Shown piece after piece: positions 35,475-43,894 of a DNA stretch of 64,000 nucleotides. The stretch spans positions 186,001-250,000 of the forward strand of contig NZ_QZFU01000041.1 of assembly GCF_003598715.1 (NCBI RefSeq), given 5' to 3'. The notes below the pieces were generated by a model. It worked only from the letters and a program-made list of their open reading frames with translations, was not told the DNA's origin and searched no databases. Every line of letters starts with the position of its first letter. The stretch's first letter is position 1. Position numbers and translations under genes: made by a program. The stretch is from Nocardia panacis. GTDB taxonomy: Bacteria > Actinomycetota > Actinomycetes > Mycobacteriales > Mycobacteriaceae.

Positions 35475-35826
35475 GCTCGATGCCGAGGACGGCAAGCTGG
35501 TGACGTTGGCTCGCGGCGCGATGGGCCGCACCGGCGGTGGCAGTGGCGCGGCGATCCGCGATACCGATGGCCGCACCTACGCGGCCGGTGAGGTCGATCT
35601 GCGCGCGCTGCGGCTCACCGCGTTGCAGGCGGCGGTGGCGGCGGCGGTGTCCAGTGGGGCCGAGGGGTTCGAGGCGGCGGTGGTGGTCGCCGGTCGGCTG
35701 TCGGATCCGGGTATCGGCGCGGTGCGCGAGGTGTCCCCGCGTGCCCGGCTGGTCTTCACCGACAAGGCGGGCGCGGTCTTCGACATTCTCGACGACGCGG
35801 CCGATACGGTGGTGCAGGATGGCTGA
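35467..35826 (+). CDS. Cytidine-deaminase-like protein lacking catalytic residues
   Basis: A 119-residue protein in the position of the cytidine-deaminase-like gene found before era in mycobacteria. It follows the fold's pattern (GAAIRDTDGRTYAAGEVDLRALRLTALQAAV, ARLVFTDKAG). But it contains no cysteine and no HAE/CAE or PCxxC motif, so it cannot bind the catalytic zinc. It overlaps both neighbours by eight bases, showing tight coupling. Probably a non-enzymatic member kept for another reason; function unknown. Confidence 0.8.
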   Translation: MTELDAEDGKLVTLARGAMGRTGGGSGAAIRDTDGRTYAAGEVDLRALRLTALQAAVAAAVSSGAEGFEAAVVVAGRLSDPGIGAVREVSPRARLVFTDKAGAVFDILDDAADTVVQDG

Positions 35827-36718
35827 ATTCCGTTCCGGTTTCGTCTGTTTCGTCGGCAGGCCGAATACCGGTAAGTCCACGCTGACCAATGCCCTGGTCG
35901 GCGCGAAGATCGCGATCACCTCCTCGCGTCCGCAGACCACCCGCCACACCATTCGCGGCATCGTGCATCGCGAGCACACTCAGCTCATCCTGGTGGACAC
36001 CCCCGGACTGCACCGCCCGCGCACCCTGCTCGGGCAGCGGCTCAACGACCTGGTGCGCGATACCTATTCCGAGGTCGATGTCATCGCGATCTGCATTCCG
36101 GCCGATGAGAAGATCGGTCCCGGCGACCGCTGGATCGTGCAGCAGATCAGGCAGATGGCACCCAAGACCACACTGCTCGGCGTGGTCACCAAGATCGACA
36201 AGGTGGGTCGCGAGCAGATCGCCCAGCAACTGCTCGCCGTCGTCGAACTGCTCGGCCCCGACTGCGATGTGGTGCCGGTGTCGGCGGTCAAGGGCGAACA
36301 GGTCGAGGTGCTCGTCGACGTCATCGCCTCGAAGATGCCGGAGGGTCCGGCCTTCTACCCCGACGGTGAGCTCACCGACGAGCCCGAGGAAACCCTCATG
36401 GCCGAACTCATTCGCGAGGCCGCCCTGGAGGGGGTGCGCGACGAGTTGCCGCATTCGCTGGCGGTGGTCATCGAGGAGGTGCTGCCGCGCGAGGAGAACG
36501 AGGACATGCTCGATGTGCACGCCCTCCTCTACGTCGAGCGTCCCAGCCAGAAGGCCATCATCATCGGCCGGAGCGGGTCCCGCCTCAAAGAGGTCGGCAC
36601 CAACGCCCGCAAACAGATCGAGCACATTCTGGGCGCGCGCATCTACCTGCATCTGCATGTGAAGGTCGCCAAGGATTGGCAGCGCGATCCCAAACAGCTC
36701 GGCAAGCTGGGCTTCTAA
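35819..36718 (+). CDS. era: GTPase Era
   Basis: A 299-residue ribosome-assembly GTPase. The G1 loop is GRPNTGKST (with Thr in place of the more common Val), DTPGLH is G3 and TKID is G4. The C-terminal KH domain binds the 3' end of 16S rRNA (VERPSQKAIIIGRSGSRLKEVG). The ATG at 35819 overlaps the previous gene. Its stop overlaps the end of the convergent GH114 gene by four bases. Confidence 0.96.
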   Translation: MAEFRSGFVCFVGRPNTGKSTLTNALVGAKIAITSSRPQTTRHTIRGIVHREHTQLILVDTPGLHRPRTLLGQRLNDLVRDTYSEVDVIAICIPADEKIGPGDRWIVQQIRQMAPKTTLLGVVTKIDKVGREQIAQQLLAVVELLGPDCDVVPVSAVKGEQVEVLVDVIASKMPEGPAFYPDGELTDEPEETLMAELIREAALEGVRDELPHSLAVVIEEVLPREENEDMLDVHALLYVERPSQKAIIIGRSGSRLKEVGTNARKQIEHILGARIYLHLHVKVAKDWQRDPKQLGKLGF

Positions 36719-37785
36719 CAGATCGTGTAGGGCAGGTTGCGCAGCGTGCTGCTCGACTGCTTGACGATGGTGCTGAAGTGCGCGGCGGCCGGATCGGCGC
36801 GTGCCGCGGCGCAGACGGCGGCGGGGGTGCCGTTCGGGTTGTGCGCGGGCGGGTCCTCGTCGGAGTTCAGGTATTCGACGTGCAGGACCGGTTTGTTCAG
36901 TTGAACGAAGCCCGGTGTGGTCGCATCCCCGACCAGTGGGGCGCAGGGCTGGATGTCGGCGCCGTTCCACTGGCAGGATTCGATGATCGCCAAGTCGTAG
37001 TCGGCGGCCAGCTCGGCGGCCTGCACGGTGTCGTTCTTCAGTGCGATGGCCAAGCCGTTGCGGTGGGCCAGGGCGGCGAGCATCCGGTTGTAAGCGAGTT
37101 GGTCGGCGGCTGTGAGGGTGGGCAGGCGGTTCTCGTCATTGTGCAGCCAGCCGTCGGCCCAGTCCGGGTCGACCGCGTCGAAACCCGCCTGCCTGCACAG
37201 GCGCATCCGTTTCTCCATGATGTCGGCGAGGAATTCGAGGCGGCCGCGGCCCGGTTTGATATTGAGCCAGCGCTCATTCGGATAGGACGAGACGGGGCCG
37301 CCCAGGAGATTCGCCTCCGGATGCTCGCGCGACCAGCGCAGGAAGTCCGGCGCGTCCGGTCGCCAGTCCTCCAGGGAGCCGCCGGAGAAGTAGCAGATCG
37401 CATGCGCGTGACCATCGGCTTCCGCCGGGGCCGGTAGTCGATGCACCGCCGCGACGGCCTGCGCATTCGGCCGCTGCGAATCGGTCCACAGGTCGAATCC
37501 GATAGCGGTGGCGCAGATTTCGCCGATCGAATCCGGTGGGTTCCGGCACAGGGTGCGTCGGGTCAGATCGATGCCCGCGACGAATCCGTCCTCGCTGTCG
37601 GCACTCGGCTGCAATTGATACTGCCAACGCAAGCCGGGCCGCGGCTGCCAGCGCGGGATCATCGGATCGGTCCCACCGTGCGGGACATCGGTCGGTGCGC
37701 CTTCCGGCCCGCCCGACTCGTTCGAGGCGCATGCGCCGAGCAGCGCGACGCAGACCAGTAGCGCGGCAAGGCGAGGGAATTTCAC
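36715..37785 (-). CDS. GH114-type (TIM-barrel) lipoprotein
   Basis: A 356-residue lipoprotein. The signal peptide is KFPRLAALLVCVALLGAC with lipobox LLGAC. The mature part is a glycoside-hydrolase-114-like TIM barrel with AICYFSGGSLEDWRPD, LNIKPGRGRLEFLADIMEKRM, DAVDPDWADGW and AIIESCQWNG. The family includes endo-alpha-1,4-polygalactosaminidases that cut biofilm exopolysaccharide. GTG 37785 gives a signal peptide of normal length; an ATG at 37812 is the alternative. It interrupts the era-recO order. Confidence 0.8.
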   Translation of the reverse strand: MKFPRLAALLVCVALLGACASNESGGPEGAPTDVPHGGTDPMIPRWQPRPGLRWQYQLQPSADSEDGFVAGIDLTRRTLCRNPPDSIGEICATAIGFDLWTDSQRPNAQAVAAVHRLPAPAEADGHAHAICYFSGGSLEDWRPDAPDFLRWSREHPEANLLGGPVSSYPNERWLNIKPGRGRLEFLADIMEKRMRLCRQAGFDAVDPDWADGWLHNDENRLPTLTAADQLAYNRMLAALAHRNGLAIALKNDTVQAAELAADYDLAIIESCQWNGADIQPCAPLVGDATTPGFVQLNKPVLHVEYLNSDEDPPAHNPNGTPAAVCAAARADPAAAHFSTIVKQSSSTLRNLPYTIC

Positions 37786-38001
37786 GGTTCCCAAGTCTGT
37801 GACAGCAGGCATTAACGAATCGTGAGAGCGCTTGCCGGTGTCCCGGCAGCGGCCACCTTGTCGCCGACCTGTTCCCCGGCATTGGTCGCCGCAGCATCCG
37901 TCGAGTCCTCGCCGGATGCTGCGGGCGACGACTAGGCTACCGGCGACGTCGAAAAAGTTGACAGCGCACGAGAACGATTTGTCGGCGCCAAGTGGCATAA
38001 T

Positions 38002-38017
38002 TCGAATATATGTTCGA
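38002..38017. promoter_or_regulatory. LexA/SOS box upstream of the DprA-like gene
   Basis: TCGAATATATGTTCGA differs from the actinobacterial SOS consensus TCGAAC-N4-GTTCGA at one position. It lies 22 bases before the DprA-like start codon, where LexA would block transcription. It predicts DNA-damage induction of the two-gene unit that follows. Confidence 0.65.
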
Positions 38018-38039
38018 TGATCGGCGTGGGGAGGTGTAG

Positions 38040-38999
38040 GTGACACACTCGGCTGCGGCCAACGACTGGGATGGTGCGATGACAGGTGCGGGCGTGTTGC
38101 CCTGGGATGACGAGGAGCGCGCCGCGCTGGTAGCGCTGATGCGCCTGCATCCGAAGAACGCCGAATGGTCCGCTCTCACCGAGCGAGTAACCGACAGGGG
38201 GAGTGCCCGTCGGTTGTGGGAGGACGAGCATCCGACGGATCTACTCGGCGAGGGCTCCGAAGTCGAGATACTGCGCACGGCCGCCCGTGATATCGAATCG
38301 TGGAAACGCGCGCGGTTCGTATTCCACGCCTTCATGGACGACTCGTATCCGGAGCAATTGCGTTCGGTGCGTCGAATTCCGCCCGTAGTATTCACCAGCG
38401 GCGAGTTGCGTCAGGATGATTTCGGTATTTGCGTTGTCGGCTCTCGGCAGGTTTCCGATCAGGGGCTCAAGTTCGCTTATTCCGTCGCCCGCGGACTGGT
38501 CGAGAATGGTGTCACTGTCATTTCGGGACTCGCCAGGGGGGTCGATACGACCGCACATCGTGCCGCGCTGGATGCGAGCGGGCGAACGGTCGCGGTACTT
38601 GGAAATGGACTCGATCGGGTATACCCCAGGGAGAATCGTGGACTACAGGAGGAGATTGCCGAGCGTGGCATGCTCCTGACCCACTATCTTCCGGAGTACG
38701 CGCCGACCCGTTGGTCTTTCCCTGCTCGCAATGTCACTATGAGCGCCTATGGGATGGCGACGGTGATCGTCGAAGCGGGTGAGACGAGCGGGACGAGGAT
38801 CCAGGCCCGCGAAGCTGTCGCCCATGGTCGTCCCGTAATCCTCAACTCATCGGTCGTCATGTCCACCACCTGGGCTCGCGAACTACGCCATCAGCCGGGC
38901 GTCTATGTGGCGAGGTCACCGGAACACGCGACCGAAATCGTGTCGACTATTCGCGAGAACAGGAATCAAGTATCAAGGTGGTTGAGTAAGCTATCGTAA
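38040..38999 (+). CDS. DprA/Smf (SLOG-fold) protein
   Basis: A 319-residue DprA-family protein. A SAM-like helical N-terminal domain (about 25-95) is followed by the Rossmann core: VVGSRQVSDQG, VISGLARGVDTTAHRAAL, TVAVLGNGLDRVYPREN, FPARNVTMSAYGMATVIVEAGETSGT. Canonical DprA loads RecA on single-stranded DNA. This copy is not in the usual topA/rnhB/dprA context, is paired with a phosphoribosyltransferase and has an SOS box upstream. The GTG at 38040 follows GGGGAGG. Codon and base use are clearly less GC-rich than era or recO, suggesting transfer. Confidence 0.85.
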   Translation: MTHSAAANDWDGAMTGAGVLPWDDEERAALVALMRLHPKNAEWSALTERVTDRGSARRLWEDEHPTDLLGEGSEVEILRTAARDIESWKRARFVFHAFMDDSYPEQLRSVRRIPPVVFTSGELRQDDFGICVVGSRQVSDQGLKFAYSVARGLVENGVTVISGLARGVDTTAHRAALDASGRTVAVLGNGLDRVYPRENRGLQEEIAERGMLLTHYLPEYAPTRWSFPARNVTMSAYGMATVIVEAGETSGTRIQAREAVAHGRPVILNSSVVMSTTWARELRHQPGVYVARSPEHATEIVSTIRENRNQVSRWLSKLS

Positions 39000-39037
39000 T
39001 CTCGCTTGGGCAGGATGCCCTGAAGGTTCGATCGATT

Positions 39038-39826
39038 GTGCGGGAGCGGGTGGGTGCATTTTTTCGAAATACCTATGCGCCGGACTCGCACGGAGTATGC
39101 AATGTCTGCCGTGGCCCCGCATCGGGGGGAATATGCAGAATATGCGCACGTCATCGGAACGATTATGGCAATGGGCTGGCCGATCGGACTGTTCTGCTCA
39201 CCTATGCGCAGGGCAGTCATCCTGATGGGCCTCATCAATCGGCACACGAAGTGCGAGCCTATAAAGGATACAAAGGGACACCGCCGGTCGAGCGATGCAA
39301 GGAGAATCTCCAACTCGTTGTCAACACTGCCATACAGGTGCACTATCCTTGTATCAGTCGGTGGCTGAATGCGTCGTGGGACGGTATTACATTCGTTCCG
39401 TCGCGAGATCGCCCCGGGAAGAACCATCCTGTAGCGGCATTGGCCAATGCCGTACTTTCCAACTCTCGGTTGGAACTTCAGAAGTTTCTGCTCGAGCCGG
39501 GTCCAGGTAGTGACAACAAACATCAGTTGGTGGCGGATCGGTTCACCGTGCCCGACCGATGGCGGGATGTTGTGGATGGCAAGAACATTCTGATCGTCGA
39601 TGACACCTGGACGACCGGTAGCAGTGCGCAGGGAGCCGCCATCGCCGTGAAGGGAGCCGGGGCCAGTTCGGTGACGGTGCTGTGCGTCGATCGGTGGCTG
39701 CGTCATGACTGGGAGGATCACCGGACGCTGATCGATACTCTCGACAACCCGTATGACCCGTTGATTTGTCCTGTCGTCGGCAGGGTTTGCTCGCGGTCGG
39801 CTGATTTCCGGTTGACGCGGGTCTGA
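39038..39826 (+). CDS. ComF-like phosphoribosyltransferase
   Basis: A 262-residue type I PRTase. The N-terminal zinc-ribbon-like cysteines (CNVCRGPASGGICRIC, residues ~21-36) and the PRPP loop ILIVDDTWTTGSSAQG (about residues 186-201) are both present, as in ComF-like proteins. The start is GTG 39038, the first start codon after an in-frame stop. A GAAGG lies rather far upstream, so translation may be coupled to the DprA gene 38 bases before. Low GC like its partner. Competence-type or defence-type roles are possible; the substrate base is unknown. Confidence 0.78.
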   Translation: MRERVGAFFRNTYAPDSHGVCNVCRGPASGGICRICARHRNDYGNGLADRTVLLTYAQGSHPDGPHQSAHEVRAYKGYKGTPPVERCKENLQLVVNTAIQVHYPCISRWLNASWDGITFVPSRDRPGKNHPVAALANAVLSNSRLELQKFLLEPGPGSDNKHQLVADRFTVPDRWRDVVDGKNILIVDDTWTTGSSAQGAAIAVKGAGASSVTVLCVDRWLRHDWEDHRTLIDTLDNPYDPLICPVVGRVCSRSADFRLTRV

Positions 39827-39877
39827 TCCTCGGCGCGGGTTCGGTGGGGGTTGAGGTGGGCGTGGGAGGATGGGGCG

Positions 39878-40636
39878 GTGCGGTTGTATCGGGATGAGGC
39901 GGTGGTGGTTCGCCAGCACAAGCTGGGGGAGGCGGATCGCATTGTCACCTTGTTGACGCGGCAGCACGGGTTGGTGCGGGCGGTGGCCAAAGGGGTGCGG
40001 CGGACCAAGTCGCGGTTCGGGGCGCGGTTGGAGCCGTTCGCCTATGTGGATGTGCAGTTGCATCCGGGGCGGACGCTGGACACGGTCACCCAGGTGCACA
40101 CGGTGGAGGCGTTCGCCGCCGATATCGTCGACGACTACGGGCGCTACACGACCGCGTGCGCGGTGTTGGAGACGGCCGAGCGGCTGGCGGGCGAGGAGCG
40201 TGCGCCCGCGCCGAAACTGCACGCGCTCACCGCGAGCGCGCTGCGCGCCATCGCCGCCAAACAGCGTCCGCACGAGCTGATCCTGGACGCGTACCTGTTG
40301 CGCGCCATGGGTTTCGCGGGCTGGGCTCCCGTATTGGACGAATGCGCCCGCTGTGCCACTCCCGGCCCGCATCGCGCCTTCCATGTCGGGGCGGGCGGCG
40401 CGGTCTGCGTGCACTGCCGCCCGCCGGGGGCCGCCACCCCCGCACCCGGCGTCCTCGAATTCCTGGTCGCCCTGTTGGAGGGCAAATGGGCCGAGGTCGA
40501 ATCGGTCCCGGACTCGATGCGCCGCCAGGCCAGCGGTCTGGTCGCCGCGCATCTGCAATGGCATTTGGAGCGGCAACTGCGCACCCTGCCCTTGATCGAG
40601 CGTTCCCGACCGCGGACCGCGATGGAAAACGCCTGA
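39878..40636 (+). CDS. recO: DNA repair protein RecO
   Basis: A 252-residue RecO. The N-terminal OB fold (LYRDEAVVVRQHKLGEADRIVTLLTRQHG, VAKGVRRTKSRFG) is followed by a helical bundle and a zinc-binding pair of motifs (CARCATPG ... CVHC, about residues 165-190). It loads RecA with RecR during gap repair. The start GTG at 39878 follows GGGAGG nine bases upstream. Normally follows era closely; here three accessory genes intervene. Confidence 0.95.
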   Translation: MRLYRDEAVVVRQHKLGEADRIVTLLTRQHGLVRAVAKGVRRTKSRFGARLEPFAYVDVQLHPGRTLDTVTQVHTVEAFAADIVDDYGRYTTACAVLETAERLAGEERAPAPKLHALTASALRAIAAKQRPHELILDAYLLRAMGFAGWAPVLDECARCATPGPHRAFHVGAGGAVCVHCRPPGAATPAPGVLEFLVALLEGKWAEVESVPDSMRRQASGLVAAHLQWHLERQLRTLPLIERSRPRTAMENA

Positions 40637-40713
40637 TCGTCTTCGCCCGAGAGATCGCGGGGTCGACCGCGACCGTGTGGGGCGGTCTTGCGGGGGCGTG
40701 GGCATCGGGCAGG

Positions 40714-41532
40714 ATGGTGCGTGTGATCCTCCGTCGAGACTCCTCCAGCAGGACCGCGCCGAGCGCCGGTCGGGCGGTCCGGCCGCCGTCGCCGCATCCT
40801 TCCGGGGCGCGCCCGCCGCAATTGCCGCCGGAATTCGTGCCGAATCACGTGGCGTTGGTGATGGACGGCAATGGTCGCTGGGCGCAGGAGCGCGGACTAC
40901 CCCGCACCGCCGGACACGAGCGCGGCGAGGCGGTGCTCATGGACACCGTCGAGGGCTGTATCGAGATCGGCGTGAAATGGCTCTCGGCCTATGCCTTCTC
41001 GACGGAGAACTGGAAGCGCAGCCCGGATGAGGTGCGTTTCCTCATGGGGTTCAATCGCGATGTGATCCGCCGCCGCCGCGACCAGATGCACGAGTTGGGT
41101 GTGCGGGTCCGCTGGGCTGGTCGGCGACCGCGCCTGTGGCGCAGCGTGATCAACGAGTTGGAGGTCGCGCAGGAGCTCACCAAGGACAATACGGTGATGA
41201 CGTTGACCATGTGCGTCAACTATGGCGGTCGGGCCGAGATCGCCGACGCGGCAAGGGAGATCGCGCGGCGGGTGGCGGCGGGTGAACTGGATCCGGAGCG
41301 GGTCGACGAGGCGACGGTGGCCCGTTTCCTGGACGAGCCGGATATGCCGGATGTGGATCTGCTGCTGCGGCCCTCCGGTGAGCTGCGCAGCTCCAACTTC
41401 CTGATCTGGCAGGCCGCGTATGCCGAATTCGTTTTCCAGCAGACGCTTTTCCCGGATTTCGACCGGCGCAATCTGTGGGAGGCGTGCCTGGCCTACGCCC
41501 AGCGGGATCGTCGTTTCGGTGGCGTCAAGTGA
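40714..41532 (+). CDS. uppS: Isoprenyl transferase (undecaprenyl/decaprenyl diphosphate synthase)
   Basis: A 272-residue cis-prenyltransferase. The catalytic and P-loop motif HVALVMDGNGRWAQERGLPRTAGH (about residues 45-68), FSTENWKRS, and the C-terminal LLLRPSGELRSSNFLIWQ ... FVFQQTLFPDF are all present. It makes the lipid carrier for cell-wall and arabinogalactan precursors. The first ~40 residues are a basic/Pro-rich extension usual in this order. ATG 40714. recO-uppS order is conserved in mycobacteria. Confidence 0.95.
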   Translation: MVRVILRRDSSSRTAPSAGRAVRPPSPHPSGARPPQLPPEFVPNHVALVMDGNGRWAQERGLPRTAGHERGEAVLMDTVEGCIEIGVKWLSAYAFSTENWKRSPDEVRFLMGFNRDVIRRRRDQMHELGVRVRWAGRRPRLWRSVINELEVAQELTKDNTVMTLTMCVNYGGRAEIADAAREIARRVAAGELDPERVDEATVARFLDEPDMPDVDLLLRPSGELRSSNFLIWQAAYAEFVFQQTLFPDFDRRNLWEACLAYAQRDRRFGGVK

Positions 41533-41948
41533 GCGATATCGACGCCCCGGCCACTCCGGCGGAGCAGTTGCAGGCGCGGGCGGGCGCCGTGCTGTCGCAA
41601 TACAACGTGGCGGTTCGGGTGGAGCACGACGGCTCGATCGGATTCGAGTACGAGGGCGGGCTGTGCTCGCTGCGCGGGGTGAATCTGGCCGACGGCCTGG
41701 ATGTGCTGACGATGACCTGCGTGCTGGCCTGGGATCGGCCGCGCAAACCGCAACTGCACAAGCGGGTGGCCGAGCGGAATGCGGCGTTGCAGTTCGGTCT
41801 GCTGACGGTGATCGCGCGCGGCGACTTGGCCGATATCATTCTGCGCTACACCTTCCCCGCCGCCGGTCTCGACGATCAGGCGCTGGCAACCATGCTGCTG
41901 CTGGTGCTGTCGGGGGTGGGTCGGTCGCGGGTCGGGCTGCTGCCCTGA
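41529..41948 (+). CDS. YbjN-like / secretion-chaperone-fold protein
   Basis: A 139-residue soluble protein. Its beta-rich core (NVAVRVEHDGSIGFEYEGGLCSLRGVNLADGLDVLTMTCVLAWD) and late helical part resemble YbjN/type III chaperone-fold proteins, a broad group with unclear function. GTG 41529 overlaps the uppS stop (GTGA), indicating coupled translation. Function unknown; the resemblance is structural guesswork from sequence pattern. Confidence 0.65.
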   Translation: MSDIDAPATPAEQLQARAGAVLSQYNVAVRVEHDGSIGFEYEGGLCSLRGVNLADGLDVLTMTCVLAWDRPRKPQLHKRVAERNAALQFGLLTVIARGDLADIILRYTFPAAGLDDQALATMLLLVLSGVGRSRVGLLP

Positions 41949-42032
41949 CATTTGTCATGCCCGAACCGTGACAGCCGTCCGGGCCTGCGGTCGCGTTCGC
42001 GGCGCATGATTTCCCTGGAGCGGAGGTGTGGG

Positions 42033-43190
42033 ATGTGGGAGCGGCTGTCGCGTTTGGTCGACCGGATTTTCGGGGTGGGCTCGGTGGAGGTGAGTCCGCT
42101 GCGGCGCGGCTGGTTCGGCGCGATGCTGGCGGTGGCCTGGTTGTTCTATCTGATCGGGCCGATCGTCGATAGCTGGGGTTCCGGTCATCCGGTGCGGGCG
42201 ATGATCGGGGCCGGGTGCGTGGTCAGTTTCGCCGTGCTGGTGGCGGCTTCCTTCGCCGCTGCCAAGCAGCACGAATGGGAGGATGTCGGCGAGCCGCCGC
42301 ACCCGGCCGCCTGGGTGTGGCTGCTGTTGCTCGGGTTGACGGCGCTCACGGCGGGCATGGTGGCCACGCTCGGCCCGCCCGCGCTGCCCACCGCCATCTA
42401 CATCTCCACGGTCGCGATATTCACCATGCCGATCCGCCAATCCGGCTATGTCGCGATTGTCGTCTCGGTGACGATTCTGGTAGCGATCCTCGTGATGCCG
42501 AGTTGGCGGCTCGGCGGTTTGTCGATCGTGTTGTCGTTTGTGCCGGTGGTTATTTGGGTGACGCGCGAGGTCGGGAAGCGGGGGGCTCGGCTGCGGCTGC
42601 TGGCCAGGCGGCAGCGGGCGGAGTTGGCGATCGTGGCCGAGCGCAACCGGGTGGCGCGCGACGTGCACGATATCCTCGGGCATTCGCTGACCGTCATCAC
42701 GGTGAAATCCGAACTGGCGCAGCGGCTGATGGATGTCGATCTGGCCAGGGCCAGGACGGAGTTGGCCGATATCGAGCGGTTGGCGCGCGAGGCGCTGGCG
42801 GGGGTGCGCGATACGGTCGGCGGGTTGCGGGAGGTGTCGCTGCGGGGTGAGTTGGCCAATGCGCGCTCGGCTTTGGCGGCGGCCGGGATCGAGGCCGTGT
42901 TGCCGGAGCCGGACGGTTTGCCTGCGGGGGAGGCGGAGCTGTTCGGTTGGGTGCTGCGCGAGGCGATCACGAATGTGGTGCGGCACAGCGCGGCCCGGCA
43001 TTGCGCGGTCACGGTGACGAGCACCTCCATCGAGGTGCTCGACGACGGTCGCGGGATGGATCGCACCGCCTCCGGTTCGGGTCTGTCCGGGCTGCGCGAG
43101 CGGGTGCGGGCGGCGGGCGGCACGCTGACCGTCTCGTCCACCGAGGGCGGGGGCGTCCGCGTGGCGGCGACGGTGGGGGCGGGGCGATGA
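42033..43190 (+). CDS. Sensor histidine kinase (DesK/HisKA_3 type)
   Basis: A 385-residue NarL-family kinase. Five or six membrane segments in residues 20-185 form the sensor part, without a large external domain. The phospho-acceptor is the His of RDVHDILGHS (about residue 210). The ATPase part has REAITNVVRHS (N box) and LDDGRGM ... GSGLSGLRERV (G boxes). The ATG at 42033 behind GGAGGTG is preferred to upstream starts. The stop overlaps the response-regulator start. The signal is unknown; membrane state or a lipophilic agent is usual for this layout. Confidence 0.9.
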   Translation: MWERLSRLVDRIFGVGSVEVSPLRRGWFGAMLAVAWLFYLIGPIVDSWGSGHPVRAMIGAGCVVSFAVLVAASFAAAKQHEWEDVGEPPHPAAWVWLLLLGLTALTAGMVATLGPPALPTAIYISTVAIFTMPIRQSGYVAIVVSVTILVAILVMPSWRLGGLSIVLSFVPVVIWVTREVGKRGARLRLLARRQRAELAIVAERNRVARDVHDILGHSLTVITVKSELAQRLMDVDLARARTELADIERLAREALAGVRDTVGGLREVSLRGELANARSALAAAGIEAVLPEPDGLPAGEAELFGWVLREAITNVVRHSAARHCAVTVTSTSIEVLDDGRGMDRTASGSGLSGLRERVRAAGGTLTVSSTEGGGVRVAATVGAGR

Positions 43191-43792
43191 TCCGGTTGCT
43201 GCTCGCCGACGATCAGGCGCTGGTGCGCGGCGCGCTCGCGGCCCTGCTGGGTTTGGAGCGCGATTTGGAGGTGGTGGCCGAGGTCGGTCGCGGCGACGAG
43301 GTGGTGGACGCGGTGGGCGCGGCCCGGCCGGATGTGGTGCTGCTCGATGTGGAAATGCCGGGGCTGGACGGGATTTCGGTGGCCGAACGCTTGCGCGCGG
43401 CCCATCCCGAGGTGCGGGTGCTGATGGTCACCACCTTCGGTCGGCCCGGTTATCTGCGGCGCGCGATCGATGCCGGGGCGAGCGGGTTCGTCGTCAAGGA
43501 CACGCCCGCGCGGGAACTCGCGGACGCGGTGCGTCGGGTGCATCTGGGGTTGCGTGTCATCGATCCGGCCCTGGCCACCGAATCGTTGACCACCGGCGCC
43601 TCGCCGCTCACCGCCCGCGAACGCGAGGTGCTCGCCGCCGCGGCGGGCGGCGCGACGGTCGCGGTGCTGGCACGCCGTCTGCATCTGTCGGAGGGGACGG
43701 TGCGGAACCATCTTTCCGCGGCGATCGGTAAAACCGGCACGTCGACCAGGGCCGAGGCGGTGCGTCAGGCCGAGCGGCTCGGCTGGCTGTAG
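43187..43792 (+). CDS. LuxR/NarL-type response regulator
   Basis: A 201-residue response regulator. The receiver domain has the acidic pocket LLADDQ, phospho-Asp in VVLLDVEMPG (about residue 54) and the late Lys of FVVKDTP. The C-terminal LuxR helix-turn-helix is SPLTAREREVLAAAAGGATVAVLARRLHLSEGTVRNHLSAAIGKTG. ATG 43187 overlaps the kinase stop (ATGA). It is DesR-like in size and order. No ABC transporter follows, so its target is not evident; the convergent region holds a tandem repeat. Confidence 0.93.
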   Translation: MIRLLLADDQALVRGALAALLGLERDLEVVAEVGRGDEVVDAVGAARPDVVLLDVEMPGLDGISVAERLRAAHPEVRVLMVTTFGRPGYLRRAIDAGASGFVVKDTPARELADAVRRVHLGLRVIDPALATESLTTGASPLTAREREVLAAAAGGATVAVLARRLHLSEGTVRNHLSAAIGKTGTSTRAEAVRQAERLGWL

Positions 43793-43894
43793 TCAGTGAG
43801 GTCCGTAGGGATCAGTGAGGTCCGTAGGGGATATCAGTGAGGTCCGCAAGGGATCAGTGAGGTCCGAAAGGGATCAGCGGGGTCCGTAGGGGAG
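43793..43894. repeat. Five tandem ~20-bp repeats at the 3' end of a tetR gene
   Basis: Five units begin at 43793, 43812, 43834, 43854 and 43874, each close to TCAGTGAGGTCCGTAGGG. The last unit is the end of the minus-strand tetR gene, where TCA is its stop codon; each of the other four repeats the same last codons plus stop. Unit lengths of 19-22 bases show drift. Confidence 0.8.

Noticed and set aside
42033..43894. A DesKR-type lipid-sensing operon with transporter
   Set aside because: The kinase and regulator are present, but the expected ABC transporter or desaturase gene is absent, so no pathway is assigned.
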